From contig CAMDXE010000009.1 of assembly GCA_945878925.1 (NCBI GenBank), positions 1 through 32,770 of the forward strand: 32,770 nucleotides of DNA, given 5' to 3'. The notes under the pieces are model-generated. The model worked only from the letters and a program-made list of their open reading frames with translations, was not told where the DNA came from and made no database searches. The position numbers and the translations under genes are program-made. Source of the DNA: Chitinophaga pinensis (GTDB taxonomy: Bacteria > Bacteroidota > Bacteroidia > NS11-12g > UBA9320). This document shows positions 1 through 9,079 of this stretch, piece by piece (positions within the stretch are counted from its first letter, which is position 1; every line of letters starts with the position of its first letter).

Positions 1-252
1 TAACTGCTTGAATTTTAGATGATATTTTTCAATAGCATCTCCATTGTTATCGCATTTTCCCTTTTTAACACCTTAACTAAGGCCTATTCTTAGGTGAAAT
101 TTATTTTTGCCATTTTCAGTATTTCTAGTATTAACCTTCGCTTTGTTGAACAAATTTGAAAATTAAATATATAAGCAAGGTAGCGCCAATCCATAGAAAA
201 TTTGACCTACATATATATATATGTATACGTTAGGTTAAATTTTAAACTAAAT

Positions 253-1722
253 TTAGTCTATCCGAATTGCAAAAGCCTCTTTGCGGCCGTCAGGCAAAAT
301 CCCATCAATTAAGGTTGATCCCTTTTTGTCTTTTAGCATTAAACTAATTTCTTTTGCTGTGTAAACAGGCTGCTTGTCGATGGCAGTAATAATAAATCCC
401 TTTGGGATGGACTTAAGCATAAATGGCCCCTTGCTTAATTTTGTGATTCTAACTCCATTTTGTATTTTTAATTTTGCCTTATCCGTATTTGTAATATTTT
501 CGAAAGTAGCGCCGTGCAAGCTTATGGTTTCTTGCAGCGTTTCGGATTCAAATCCTATTTTTCCATCTTTAGACCTTAGCGTTACTTCAACAATTTTTAA
601 ACTGTTATTTCGCTTTAGGGTTAAATTAACCTTCTGCCCTGGATAATATAAACTGACTTGCGCTTGCAATTGAGAGGATGAATTTACATCTACATTGTTT
701 ATTTTTAAGAGTACATCGCCTTTCTTTACACCTGCTTTATCGGCCGCGCTTCCTAATACCACTTCGGGAACAAAAACGCCTTTAATTTCATTCAAGCCTT
801 CTTGCTTGGCTAGTTCGGCTGTGATGTCTTGAATTCTCACTCCAAGTATAGCCCGCTTAACTTCCCCATATTTTTTGATATCATCTAATACCTTTTTTAC
901 AATGTTTACCGGAATGGCAAATGAATATCCTGCATAGCTTCCTGTTTCGGAGGCAATAGCCGTATTTATTCCAATGAGCTCTCCATTCATGTTCACTAAA
1001 GCGCCCCCACTATTTCCTGGATTTACCGCCGCATCGGTTTGAATGAAATTTTCGATGGCATATTCTGTTTTCTGTCGCAATAGATTAATGTCTCTGCCTT
1101 TAGCGCTCACAATACCGGCTGTAACGGTTGAAGTTAGACTTAAAGGATTTCCTACAGCAATAACCCATTCGCCAATTCGAAGATTATCGGAATTGCCAAA
1201 TTGCAAAAAATGCAACCCACTCTCTTCTATTTTCAATAATGCTAAGTCGGTTTCGGGATCGGCTCCCACAAGCTCGGCTATATAAGTTCGTTTATCGTCG
1301 AGCCCTACCTCAATTTTACTTGCACTTTGGATAACATGATTGTTGGTTACCAAAAACCCGTCAGGGGTTAAAATTACCCCCGAACCGGATGCTTGCTGCG
1401 GCCCATGTGGAATTATTTTATTATTAAAAAATTCGAAAGGATCGAAAAATTGTTGATCTGGCATTGCATTTTGATTGGAATGTTCAGAATTGTAAGTGGT
1501 TTTGATATGTACAACAGAATGTATGGCCTTGTCGGCTACATCCACAAAGTTTGTGGCCGGGGCTGATGTAGCCAGTTTACCAGTGGTCAGATACGCTTTT
1601 TGGATTTCGGAAAGGGTTGAATTCGGCTTGCTTGTCAAAAATTTACTAAGTGCCAAAGATGTTAGCCCGCCTAATAATGCAATCACAAATACAGATACGC
1701 TTAATTTTAATTTATTTTTCAT
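253..1722 (-). CDS. HtrA/DegP-family trypsin-like serine protease with PDZ domains
   Basis: N-terminal membrane/signal segment; GSGVILTPDGFLVTNNHV (His), DPETDLALLKI (Asp), TDAAVNPGNSGGALVN (Ser) catalytic triad; C-terminal PDZ motifs. Confidence 0.95.
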   Translation of the reverse strand: MKNKLKLSVSVFVIALLGGLTSLALSKFLTSKPNSTLSEIQKAYLTTGKLATSAPATNFVDVADKAIHSVVHIKTTYNSEHSNQNAMPDQQFFDPFEFFNNKIIPHGPQQASGSGVILTPDGFLVTNNHVIQSASKIEVGLDDKRTYIAELVGADPETDLALLKIEESGLHFLQFGNSDNLRIGEWVIAVGNPLSLTSTVTAGIVSAKGRDINLLRQKTEYAIENFIQTDAAVNPGNSGGALVNMNGELIGINTAIASETGSYAGYSFAIPVNIVKKVLDDIKKYGEVKRAILGVRIQDITAELAKQEGLNEIKGVFVPEVVLGSAADKAGVKKGDVLLKINNVDVNSSSQLQAQVSLYYPGQKVNLTLKRNNSLKIVEVTLRSKDGKIGFESETLQETISLHGATFENITNTDKAKLKIQNGVRITKLSKGPFMLKSIPKGFIITAIDKQPVYTAKEISLMLKDKKGSTLIDGILPDGRKEAFAIRID

Positions 1723-1860
1723 ATAGTTCTTTTTAAAGTATTCATCCTTACATGCCGCATTTTAAATTAATGACAAAAAAAATACACTAAATACGACAAT
1801 GAGGATGGGGTTATACACAATTTGAAAACGAAATTATTTATTTTATGATATATCTTCTTC

Positions 1861-1868
1861 TATCTTTG
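1861..1868 (+). promoter_or_regulatory. Bacteroidetes-type -7 element TATCTTTG upstream of the sigma factor gene
   Basis: Match to TAnnTTTG, 28 nt before ATG at 1897. Confidence 0.6.
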
Positions 1869-1896
1869 TCGATAAATAAATAAAAAACATCTATAA

Positions 1897-2451
1897 ATGT
1901 TCGGAATAGAATTGAAATCCGATAATTTCTTAGTTAATGAAATTAAAAAGGGTAACGAAAAGGCCTTGTTAACCCTACACAAACAAAATTTTAATGCCGT
2001 TAAGAAATTTGTTCTTAACAATAACGGCACACCAGAAGAAGTACAGGAGGTAATGAACGAAACCCTTATTACGGTTTGGTTAACTGTTGCAAAAGCTGAT
2101 TATTTGCTAAATGTCAAGCTCTCCGATTTTATACTCTCGACAGCCAAAAACCAATGGCATAAACAAATAAAAAGAAAAACCAGATTTAAAGTAGTGGATG
2201 TAAATCCATCAGAATTGCAAAAGCAAACGGATTCAATTTCTTTAAAGTATGATCTAAATGTTGTTAAAAATTTATTGAACAGTTTGGATGTTTCGAGTCA
2301 AAAAATATTAATGAACTATTATTTTGATGGACTTGACCTAACTATAATGGCCAACGAATTGGGTTTGGATACGGTTGAAGACGTAAAAGCTAAAAAATAC
2401 CAGTGCTTAAAAAAACTGGAAACCTTGGTAAAAGAATATCATGAAAATTGA
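1897..2451 (+). CDS. RNA polymerase sigma-70 family (ECF-like) sigma factor
   Basis: Region 2-like N-terminus (VLNNNGTPEEVQEVMNETLITVWL) and region 4-like C-terminus (SSQKILMNYYFDGLDLTIMANELGL). Confidence 0.75.
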   Translation: MFGIELKSDNFLVNEIKKGNEKALLTLHKQNFNAVKKFVLNNNGTPEEVQEVMNETLITVWLTVAKADYLLNVKLSDFILSTAKNQWHKQIKRKTRFKVVDVNPSELQKQTDSISLKYDLNVVKNLLNSLDVSSQKILMNYYFDGLDLTIMANELGLDTVEDVKAKKYQCLKKLETLVKEYHEN

Positions 2452-3496
2452 GATAGACCGCGTTCATTTGATTGACAAATTCTTAAGGGGTGAACTGGTG
2501 GGCGCTTCGCTTGATGCATTTAAAAACAAACTGCGATCCGACCAACTGTTGGCCGACGAGGTAAGTTCACAAAGGGCCATTATCGAAGGCATTAAATTGG
2601 CTCGAAGGGAGCAATTGCTCTTGGTATTGAACGGAGGAAAATTGGCAAACAACGATACCGAGTTAAGCCCAAAGGCCGAACCAAAGGTTGAACCAAAGCC
2701 TGAACCCATCCAAACAAGTCATACATCAGCAGTAGTATTCGAAAAAATAGAGGTAAATGACAGTCAATTTATTTCGGAAACTTTGCCCGACGAACCAACA
2801 ACTTCAACCCTCGAAGCGTTTGAATACAAAACAAAACACAACCTCAACAATTGGTATTTTGCGGCCGCCGCTATCCTTTTGGCCGTATTTATATATTATT
2901 ACATTTTTGGATACTATATTCCACATCAGCAAATATTGCAAGCAAACAAAGATTCAATTATAGCAACTGCCGACAATAATAGCGCAGAACTAACCAATGC
3001 TGAAGCGCAACAAAAGCCTTTGGTGCAAAATAACAGAAACGATTCGACGCTAAAAGACAGTTCTTTTCAAAGGACAGATTCCTTAAAAAACACCGACAGC
3101 TTAAGCACTAAAAACGATAAGTTAATGAAAGAGACGAGGTATGCTATTTTATCCTTCGAGACGCTAAATTCAGGAGTTCAGGATAATGCATTGAGCTCTC
3201 CCAACCAAAATTCAGAGGCTGCCAATCATTCGAAACTATTCAAAAAAACAGAGAACTCCTCTATTAGGGTTGAAAAATGGCATTCAGCCTCAAATTTCAA
3301 GGGTTATAAATTCAAAAATAATACCTTGCAAGTATTTGATATACCTGTAGACGAATCCTTAAATCTAAAATATTTAGACAAAGGTTTATTTCTTAAGAAA
3401 AACGGGATTTATTATAAAATTAACCCGACAGGGCAATTTGAGCAATTTCAAAAAGAAACCAAATCGGAACTTATAAAAACTTTAGACTCACTTTGA
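2441..3496 (+). CDS. Single-pass membrane protein, candidate anti-sigma factor/sigma partner
   Basis: Overlaps the sigma gene by 11 nt; cytoplasmic N-terminus IDKFLRGELVGASLDAFKNKLRSDQLLADEVSSQRAIIEGI; single TM helix WYFAAAAILLAVFIYYYIFGYY; periplasmic C-terminus. Confidence 0.6.
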   Translation: MKIEIDRVHLIDKFLRGELVGASLDAFKNKLRSDQLLADEVSSQRAIIEGIKLARREQLLLVLNGGKLANNDTELSPKAEPKVEPKPEPIQTSHTSAVVFEKIEVNDSQFISETLPDEPTTSTLEAFEYKTKHNLNNWYFAAAAILLAVFIYYYIFGYYIPHQQILQANKDSIIATADNNSAELTNAEAQQKPLVQNNRNDSTLKDSSFQRTDSLKNTDSLSTKNDKLMKETRYAILSFETLNSGVQDNALSSPNQNSEAANHSKLFKKTENSSIRVEKWHSASNFKGYKFKNNTLQVFDIPVDESLNLKYLDKGLFLKKNGIYYKINPTGQFEQFQKETKSELIKTLDSL

Positions 3497-4302
3497 TGAC
3501 AAATTTTTGGAAATACCACGGAACCGGAAACGATTTTATCCTTATCAATAATTTTGATAAGAAATTATCTCACTCGCCAGAATTGGCTATAAACCTATGC
3601 GACCGGCATTTTGGCATTGGAAGTGATGGCCTGATAATAATTGAAAAAGCGGAAGATGCAGATTTTAAAATGATTTTTTACAACCCCGATGGCAGCCAGA
3701 GTTTTTGTGGAAACGGAAGCCGATGTGCTGTAAGGTTTGCAAAGGATCAGAAATTGATACAAAATAAAACTACTAATTTTAGCGCAATTGACGGGTACCA
3801 TCATGCTAGCATTGAGGAAGATGAAATCAATTTGCAGATGAATACTCCCTTGATTTCAAATATTCGACTTTCTGAAAATAAATTACCCATACACAATCAA
3901 GTGGTAATCAACACAGGGTCGCCTCACCTTGTATTGTTTGTTGACGACAAACTCAATATCATTGAAATAGATGTAAAACATTTTGGATCCAAAATTCGCT
4001 ATAACTCAACGTTTAAGAAGGATGGCATTAATGTAAACTTTGTGGGTATTGAAGCCACCAATGTAATCGATATCCGAACTTATGAGCGTGGCGTAGAAGA
4101 TGAAACCTTAAGTTGCGGAACAGGTGTAACCGCTGCGGCTATTGCTTATCATCATTTATATACTAAGTCAATCGGCTCCCAGTCTATTGAGGTAAACGCT
4201 ATTGGGGGGCAATTACACATTAAATTTGATTTTAGAAATAACGAATATTCAAATGTTCAATTATGTGGCCCGGCCGAATTGGTTTACCAAGGCTCGGTTT
4301 AG
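3496..4302 (+). CDS. dapF: Diaminopimelate epimerase (ORF track starts one codon earlier at TTG 3493)
   Basis: KYHGTGNDFILI, NPDGSQSFCGNGSRCAVRFA, ERGVEDETLSCGTGVTAAA catalytic Cys motifs. Confidence 0.95.
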   Translation: MTNFWKYHGTGNDFILINNFDKKLSHSPELAINLCDRHFGIGSDGLIIIEKAEDADFKMIFYNPDGSQSFCGNGSRCAVRFAKDQKLIQNKTTNFSAIDGYHHASIEEDEINLQMNTPLISNIRLSENKLPIHNQVVINTGSPHLVLFVDDKLNIIEIDVKHFGSKIRYNSTFKKDGINVNFVGIEATNVIDIRTYERGVEDETLSCGTGVTAAAIAYHHLYTKSIGSQSIEVNAIGGQLHIKFDFRNNEYSNVQLCGPAELVYQGSV

Positions 4303-4344
4303 GCTTAAGATCAACCTGATTTTTTGAATAAATTAAACTCGTTT

Positions 4345-5634
4345 CTAAAAATATTTAGCAAGCAAGCCATCAATTGCCTTAGCTTTTAAAAGCATTTCGC
4401 GATATTCTTCATCTGCATCCGAATCAATAGTAATGGCACCTCCGGCATAATAAGCGATTTTATGGAGCGTCGAATCATAAAACATGCTTCGTATCAATAC
4501 ATTAAAATCCATATTTCCCTGGGGGTCAATATAGCCTAGTGCCCCCGAAAACCATTCCCTATTTGAATGTTCATAAAAATCAATCCAATTCATGGCGGCA
4601 ATTTTTGGTGCACCTGTCATGCTGCCCATAGGAAACGTTGCCCGAATGGCATCTTTCCATGTATAAGCTGTATCTAATTTTGATATAATGGTTGACACCA
4701 TTTGATGAACATGACTGTAGCTATAAATGCCGAATAATTCCTCAACTTTAACCGTGCCTGCTTTTGCCACACGAGCCATGTCGTTTCTAACTAAATCTAC
4801 AATCATTACATTTTCGGCGCGATCTTTTTGACTGTTTTCAAGCTCATGCTTAATTTGAGTATCGTCTTCCAAATGTTTTCCGCGAGCGCGCGTTCCTTTA
4901 ATGGGCTGAGAAACCATGGTATCTCCATTTTTAGCCAAATATCGCTCGGGGCTTGCGCTCAAAACATAGCGATTATCTAAGGCAAAGTAGGCCGAAAATG
5001 GGGATGGCGAAATGCCAATGAGTTCATCATACAAACGATAAGGATTGGCTAATTCAAATTTTTCATACAAAAATCGCGAGCATAATTTTAGCTCATATAC
5101 ATTGCCATTTCTGATTTGTTCCTTAATTTTTTGAATGGTTGCATAATGATCGGTTTCGTTAAAATCGGCTATTAATGGTGAATTTTTGGTGACCGTATTT
5201 TTTTGATTCATGTCCATTTCAAAACGTTCGATGCTATCGAATACGTCTTTGGTATTGGCCCCATGCATTGTAAGTTTATCATCCCATGTTATGGTAATAA
5301 CCATTTCGGGAACAAAGAATCCAGCATCAGGCCAATTGAAACATGAATGCTTTGTGGACGACAATTTTTCAATCTCGTTTTTTAAATTATAACCCAAAAC
5401 GCCAAACAACCAACCCTCACTTTGATGCCATGCCGAGTAAATCGATTTTAAATTTTCGCCTTCCTTGGGTTCAATAATTTTGCCTCCCCAACCAATAATT
5501 AATTTATAAAGTCCCTTTTGGCATTGCGGCTGAATATCGCAACTGTCTAAAATTGCACAAGGATTGAATTGAGAAGCGTATGCTTTTGCCTTAAGCGAAA
5601 AATCTGAATAGTTATGTAAATCAACTGAATTCAA
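4345..5634 (-). CDS. pabB: Chorismate-binding enzyme, aminodeoxychorismate synthase component I-like
   Basis: C-terminal chorismate-binding motifs QPIKGTRARG, DLVRNDMARV, FPMGSMTGAPK, YAGGAITIDSD; start codon uncertain (TTG). Confidence 0.8.
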   Translation of the reverse strand: MNSVDLHNYSDFSLKAKAYASQFNPCAILDSCDIQPQCQKGLYKLIIGWGGKIIEPKEGENLKSIYSAWHQSEGWLFGVLGYNLKNEIEKLSSTKHSCFNWPDAGFFVPEMVITITWDDKLTMHGANTKDVFDSIERFEMDMNQKNTVTKNSPLIADFNETDHYATIQKIKEQIRNGNVYELKLCSRFLYEKFELANPYRLYDELIGISPSPFSAYFALDNRYVLSASPERYLAKNGDTMVSQPIKGTRARGKHLEDDTQIKHELENSQKDRAENVMIVDLVRNDMARVAKAGTVKVEELFGIYSYSHVHQMVSTIISKLDTAYTWKDAIRATFPMGSMTGAPKIAAMNWIDFYEHSNREWFSGALGYIDPQGNMDFNVLIRSMFYDSTLHKIAYYAGGAITIDSDADEEYREMLLKAKAIDGLLAKYF

Positions 5635-5685
5635 AATTAAATCATAAAAGGCTTTTGTTTATTTATTAGGCCCTATCTCCTAGGG

Positions 5686-6585
5686 TTACCAAACAGGATT
5701 TTTATAATGTCCGTTTTTTGAAAAATCTGAAAACACCGACATCACCGTTTCTTTATCCTCTTTATACGTTACTCCGTACCATTGATCTTTCGAATTCATA
5801 ACTTTTAATTTTACTTGACCACTGTTAATTAATTCATCAACAAGTATAGGGATAAAAAACTCGGCTTTGGGGTCAATCTGTTTTTGCCCTAAAAATTGCC
5901 TAAAACAATTTTTTAAATGGGGGAATACGGAATGATCGAAGCCCCAAAAATTCATAGAAACTACCGAATCGTTTGGCAAAGGATGCTGCTCGTTTCCATC
6001 ATTATAATATATCGCAGCGGCTTCTTTTTTTATTTTGGTGCGTTCCTTTATTTCCTTCAACAATCCATCCTCTGTTTGGCAAACGCCTCGACTTACGTAT
6101 CCATTTTCGGATAAGGTTTTATCTAATGAATACCCCACCATGCCATAACTTGAATCGGAAACGGAGGTCGTTAAAAAATCATAAATCTGAATAAAGGCAT
6201 CTTTGCCATAATAGTCATCGGCATTAATTACTGCGAAAGGTTCTTTAACCACTGATTCGCAAACCAAAATTGCATGCCCAGTACCCCAAGGCTTTTCACG
6301 AAAGGGAACTGCCATATCGAGCCCCTCAATTTCGGTGTCAAATTCTTGAAAAACATGATGCACTTCGACAGCCTTTTTTACTTTATCGCTAATTTTTGAT
6401 TTAAAATCGGTTTCGAAACTTTTGCGAATCACAAAAACTATTTTTTTGAAGCCTGCATCCATCGCATCGCGCAAAGAATAATCGATGATGGTTTCGCCCG
6501 AGGGCCCTAATTGATCGAGTTGTTTTAAACCACCATAACGACTTCCCATTCCTGCGGCTAATATGACTAATGATGGATTGTTCAT
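5686..6585 (-). CDS. Sugar-phosphate nucleotidyltransferase family protein
   Basis: N-terminal LVILAAGMGSRYGGLKQLDQLGPSGETIIDYSLRDA nucleotidyltransferase motif; VINADDYYG. Confidence 0.85.
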   Translation of the reverse strand: MNNPSLVILAAGMGSRYGGLKQLDQLGPSGETIIDYSLRDAMDAGFKKIVFVIRKSFETDFKSKISDKVKKAVEVHHVFQEFDTEIEGLDMAVPFREKPWGTGHAILVCESVVKEPFAVINADDYYGKDAFIQIYDFLTTSVSDSSYGMVGYSLDKTLSENGYVSRGVCQTEDGLLKEIKERTKIKKEAAAIYYNDGNEQHPLPNDSVVSMNFWGFDHSVFPHLKNCFRQFLGQKQIDPKAEFFIPILVDELINSGQVKLKVMNSKDQWYGVTYKEDKETVMSVFSDFSKNGHYKNPVW

Positions 6586-6806
6586 TTCTTAATTAATCCG
6601 CGAGTTAACACTTTTTTAAGCAAAACTGCAACATAATTATAGATATTCATTGTGAAATTCATACAAAAATTGCGTTAACTCCCAACAAATCACACGCTAA
6701 AGATTTTTTCATTTTTCAGGATACTTCTTTAATGTAAGCGTACTAATTTTATTATTATTGCACTGCTTTTAAAATAATTAATAATAATAAATAGAATATT
6801 CCCACT

Positions 6807-8213
6807 ATGACCAATTTAAGAACCCTTTTATTACTTTGCCTCTTCGCCATAATATCAAATTCGTTTGCACAAACTGCCGGCAAAACTCAAGCGGCCGTTT
6901 TTTTTGAATCGGCAAAATTTGATTTAAGTGATTCATCAAAAATTTACTTAAAATCACTAACCGATACCTTAAAAGCCAAATTAAAACTTCAGATTTCCAT
7001 TTCGGGAAACACCGATGATGTTGGCGACAGTTTATTTAATGTTAAATTGTCGGAAAACAGGAGCCGGGAAGTTAGACGGTTTTTTATTGAAAATGGATTG
7101 GATTCGACCAAACTAAAAATTGGATACAATGGCGAAAATAAACCCATGGCCGACAATGCTTCGGATATGGGAAAACAAAAAAACCGCCGAGTAGATATTG
7201 CTATTAAATGGGAAATTCCAAAACCTCCCGAACCCAAAGGAGATGTAAAAGAACTATTGATGCTCTTGGCCAATCCTGTTACTACCCACTGTGTTTCAGG
7301 CAAGCGCGATACTGTGTTGGTTACCGAAAGAGGAACCAAATTAGTGATTTTGGCGCATGCCTTTGGCGACGATAAAGTATGCAAAGAAGAATGCATAACT
7401 ATTGAATTTAAAGATGCCCTTGGAAAAGCCGATATGATTTTTGATAACCTAACTACAGTTTCCAATGGTCAATTGCTTGAAAGTGGAGGCATGGCTTATA
7501 TCAATGCTAAATGTGGCAAGAAAAATTTAAGGGTAAAAACACCCAATTCTATGTTTTTGGTTTTGCCAACCGACACCTTAAGAGAAAATATGAAAGTATT
7601 TTTCGGGCTGCGCAATGCCGAAATTGATCCTATGAATTGGAACCAGTCTAAAAAAGACAAGATTTGGAATGTGGATGATGATTTTCATAAACAATTGCAC
7701 GACCAAATGCTAGCCGATGCCTTGAAAAACAGAAAAAAAGGGTGCTTGGGAATTGGAGGCACAAGTAAGAAAAAAATTGCAGAACAAGTAAAAGTAAGAG
7801 GCGATGAATTGCATGCCCAAATGAATGAAGAAATTGCCAAGAAAATTTTTGATAATGACTTGAATTATATTGCTTCGGTAAGCAAATTGGGTTGGGTAAA
7901 TTGTGATCGATTTTACAATCAAAATTCAACGAATTATATAGTAAACACGCCTGCCAATAATACAACGGCCTCCTTTATGGCGCTTAAAAGCGTAAATTCA
8001 TTGGTCAATGGATTCGCCAAAGACAAGAAATTTCAGTTTACTATTCCTTTAGGATTATCATACAAATTTGTTGCCTTGCGCTATGAAGACAGCAAACCCT
8101 CGCTTGCTACTATGGAAGGCAATACCGACGAACCCTCCAATCCTGTTACATACAAACCGTATGAAAATGTAAATGATTTAAAGGAGGCCATCAAAGCCTA
8201 CTTTGCACGGTAA
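6807..8213 (+). CDS. Secreted protein with N-terminal OmpA-like peptidoglycan-binding domain and uncharacterised C-terminal region
   Basis: Signal peptide ending SFAQ; OmpA-like motif ISISGNTDDVGDSLFNVKLSENRSREVRRFFIENGL...NRRVDIAI. Confidence 0.8.
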   Translation: MTNLRTLLLLCLFAIISNSFAQTAGKTQAAVFFESAKFDLSDSSKIYLKSLTDTLKAKLKLQISISGNTDDVGDSLFNVKLSENRSREVRRFFIENGLDSTKLKIGYNGENKPMADNASDMGKQKNRRVDIAIKWEIPKPPEPKGDVKELLMLLANPVTTHCVSGKRDTVLVTERGTKLVILAHAFGDDKVCKEECITIEFKDALGKADMIFDNLTTVSNGQLLESGGMAYINAKCGKKNLRVKTPNSMFLVLPTDTLRENMKVFFGLRNAEIDPMNWNQSKKDKIWNVDDDFHKQLHDQMLADALKNRKKGCLGIGGTSKKKIAEQVKVRGDELHAQMNEEIAKKIFDNDLNYIASVSKLGWVNCDRFYNQNSTNYIVNTPANNTTASFMALKSVNSLVNGFAKDKKFQFTIPLGLSYKFVALRYEDSKPSLATMEGNTDEPSNPVTYKPYENVNDLKEAIKAYFAR

Positions 8214-8227
8214 ATACATCGTTTTTA

Positions 8228-8920
8228 TTAATAAATAAATTTTAAAAATTCCTTCATAAGTATTTCCATACCAACCGTGGCCTTTGCGCGAATGTGAACG
8301 ACATTAGATTTAAAGGGAAAATCAGGAATGTTTGGATCGATATAATAAACCGGAATTTTGGGTCTAGCATATTGAATTAAAGATGCCGCTGGATATACAA
8401 TCATAGATGTTCCAATAATTACCAAAATATCGGCTTGCGAAGTAATTTCGATGGCTCTTTCCATTTCGGGCACTTCTTCGCCAAACCAAACAATATGCGG
8501 CCTCAGTTGCGAGCCCTTTTCGCATTTATCGCCCAGGTTCAATTCTGTCCCTTTGATGGTATAAACCAGCTGCGAATGTGTGGTACTTCTGCTTTTGGTT
8601 AGTTCACCATGAAGATGTACTATCGTTTTCGATCCCGCTCTTTCATGCAAATCATCTACATTTTGGGTAAGGATGGTGGTTTGGTAAATATCCTGCAAGT
8701 TTGCCAAAGCGATATGGGCAGCATTGGGTTTTACTTCATTTAAATTGCGGCGGCGTTGGTTATAAAAATCCAAGACCAATGCCTTGTTTTTTGTCCATCC
8801 CTCGGGGCTTGCCACTTCCATTACATCATGGCCTTCCCATAATCCTCCGCTGTCTCTAAATGTGTTAATTCCACTTTCGGCACTTATGCCTGCTCCGGTT
8901 AAAACTACTAATTTTTGCAT
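8228..8920 (-). CDS. cobB: NAD-dependent protein deacylase, Sir2 family
   Basis: LTGAGISAESGINTFRDSGGLW, TQNVDDLHERAG, HLHGEL, FGEEVPEM, GTSMIVYPAASL. Confidence 0.92.
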   Translation of the reverse strand: MQKLVVLTGAGISAESGINTFRDSGGLWEGHDVMEVASPEGWTKNKALVLDFYNQRRRNLNEVKPNAAHIALANLQDIYQTTILTQNVDDLHERAGSKTIVHLHGELTKSRSTTHSQLVYTIKGTELNLGDKCEKGSQLRPHIVWFGEEVPEMERAIEITSQADILVIIGTSMIVYPAASLIQYARPKIPVYYIDPNIPDFPFKSNVVHIRAKATVGMEILMKEFLKFIY

Positions 8921-8949
8921 TTTCTTGGATTCAGATATTAGGATGATGC

Positions 8950-8957
8950 AAAGTTAT
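8950..8957 (-). promoter_or_regulatory. -7 element TAACTTTG (minus strand) for the Sir2 gene
   Basis: CAAAGTTA on + strand, about 30 nt upstream of the start codon. Confidence 0.5.
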
Positions 8958-9067
8958 ATTTTAATGATTTCCCTTTGTTTAATGAAATGCCAAAAAAGAC
9001 AGGCCTCTATTCGTACACTTTTTCTTAACATCCGAACATCTTGAACTCATAACTTCATAATTGCTAT

Positions 9068-9075
9068 TATTTTTG
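9068..9075 (+). promoter_or_regulatory. -7 element TATTTTTG immediately before the MATE gene
   Basis: TAnnTTTG match ending 4 nt before ATG 9080. Confidence 0.55.
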
Positions 9076-9079
9076 CAGC

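Noticed and set aside
208-225. Perfect AT-rich palindrome TACATATATATATATGTA downstream of the HtrA-type gene
   Set aside because: An (AT)n run is self-complementary by composition; no adjacent T-tract or conserved flank supports a specific function.
6989-7465. Minus-strand ORF of 158 aa opposite the OmpA gene, and the other antisense ORFs in the track (e.g. 7648-7965, 9628-9891, 11430-11777, 22201-22605)
   Set aside because: Shadow ORFs opposite confidently assigned genes; no domain sense and typical codon-mirroring composition.
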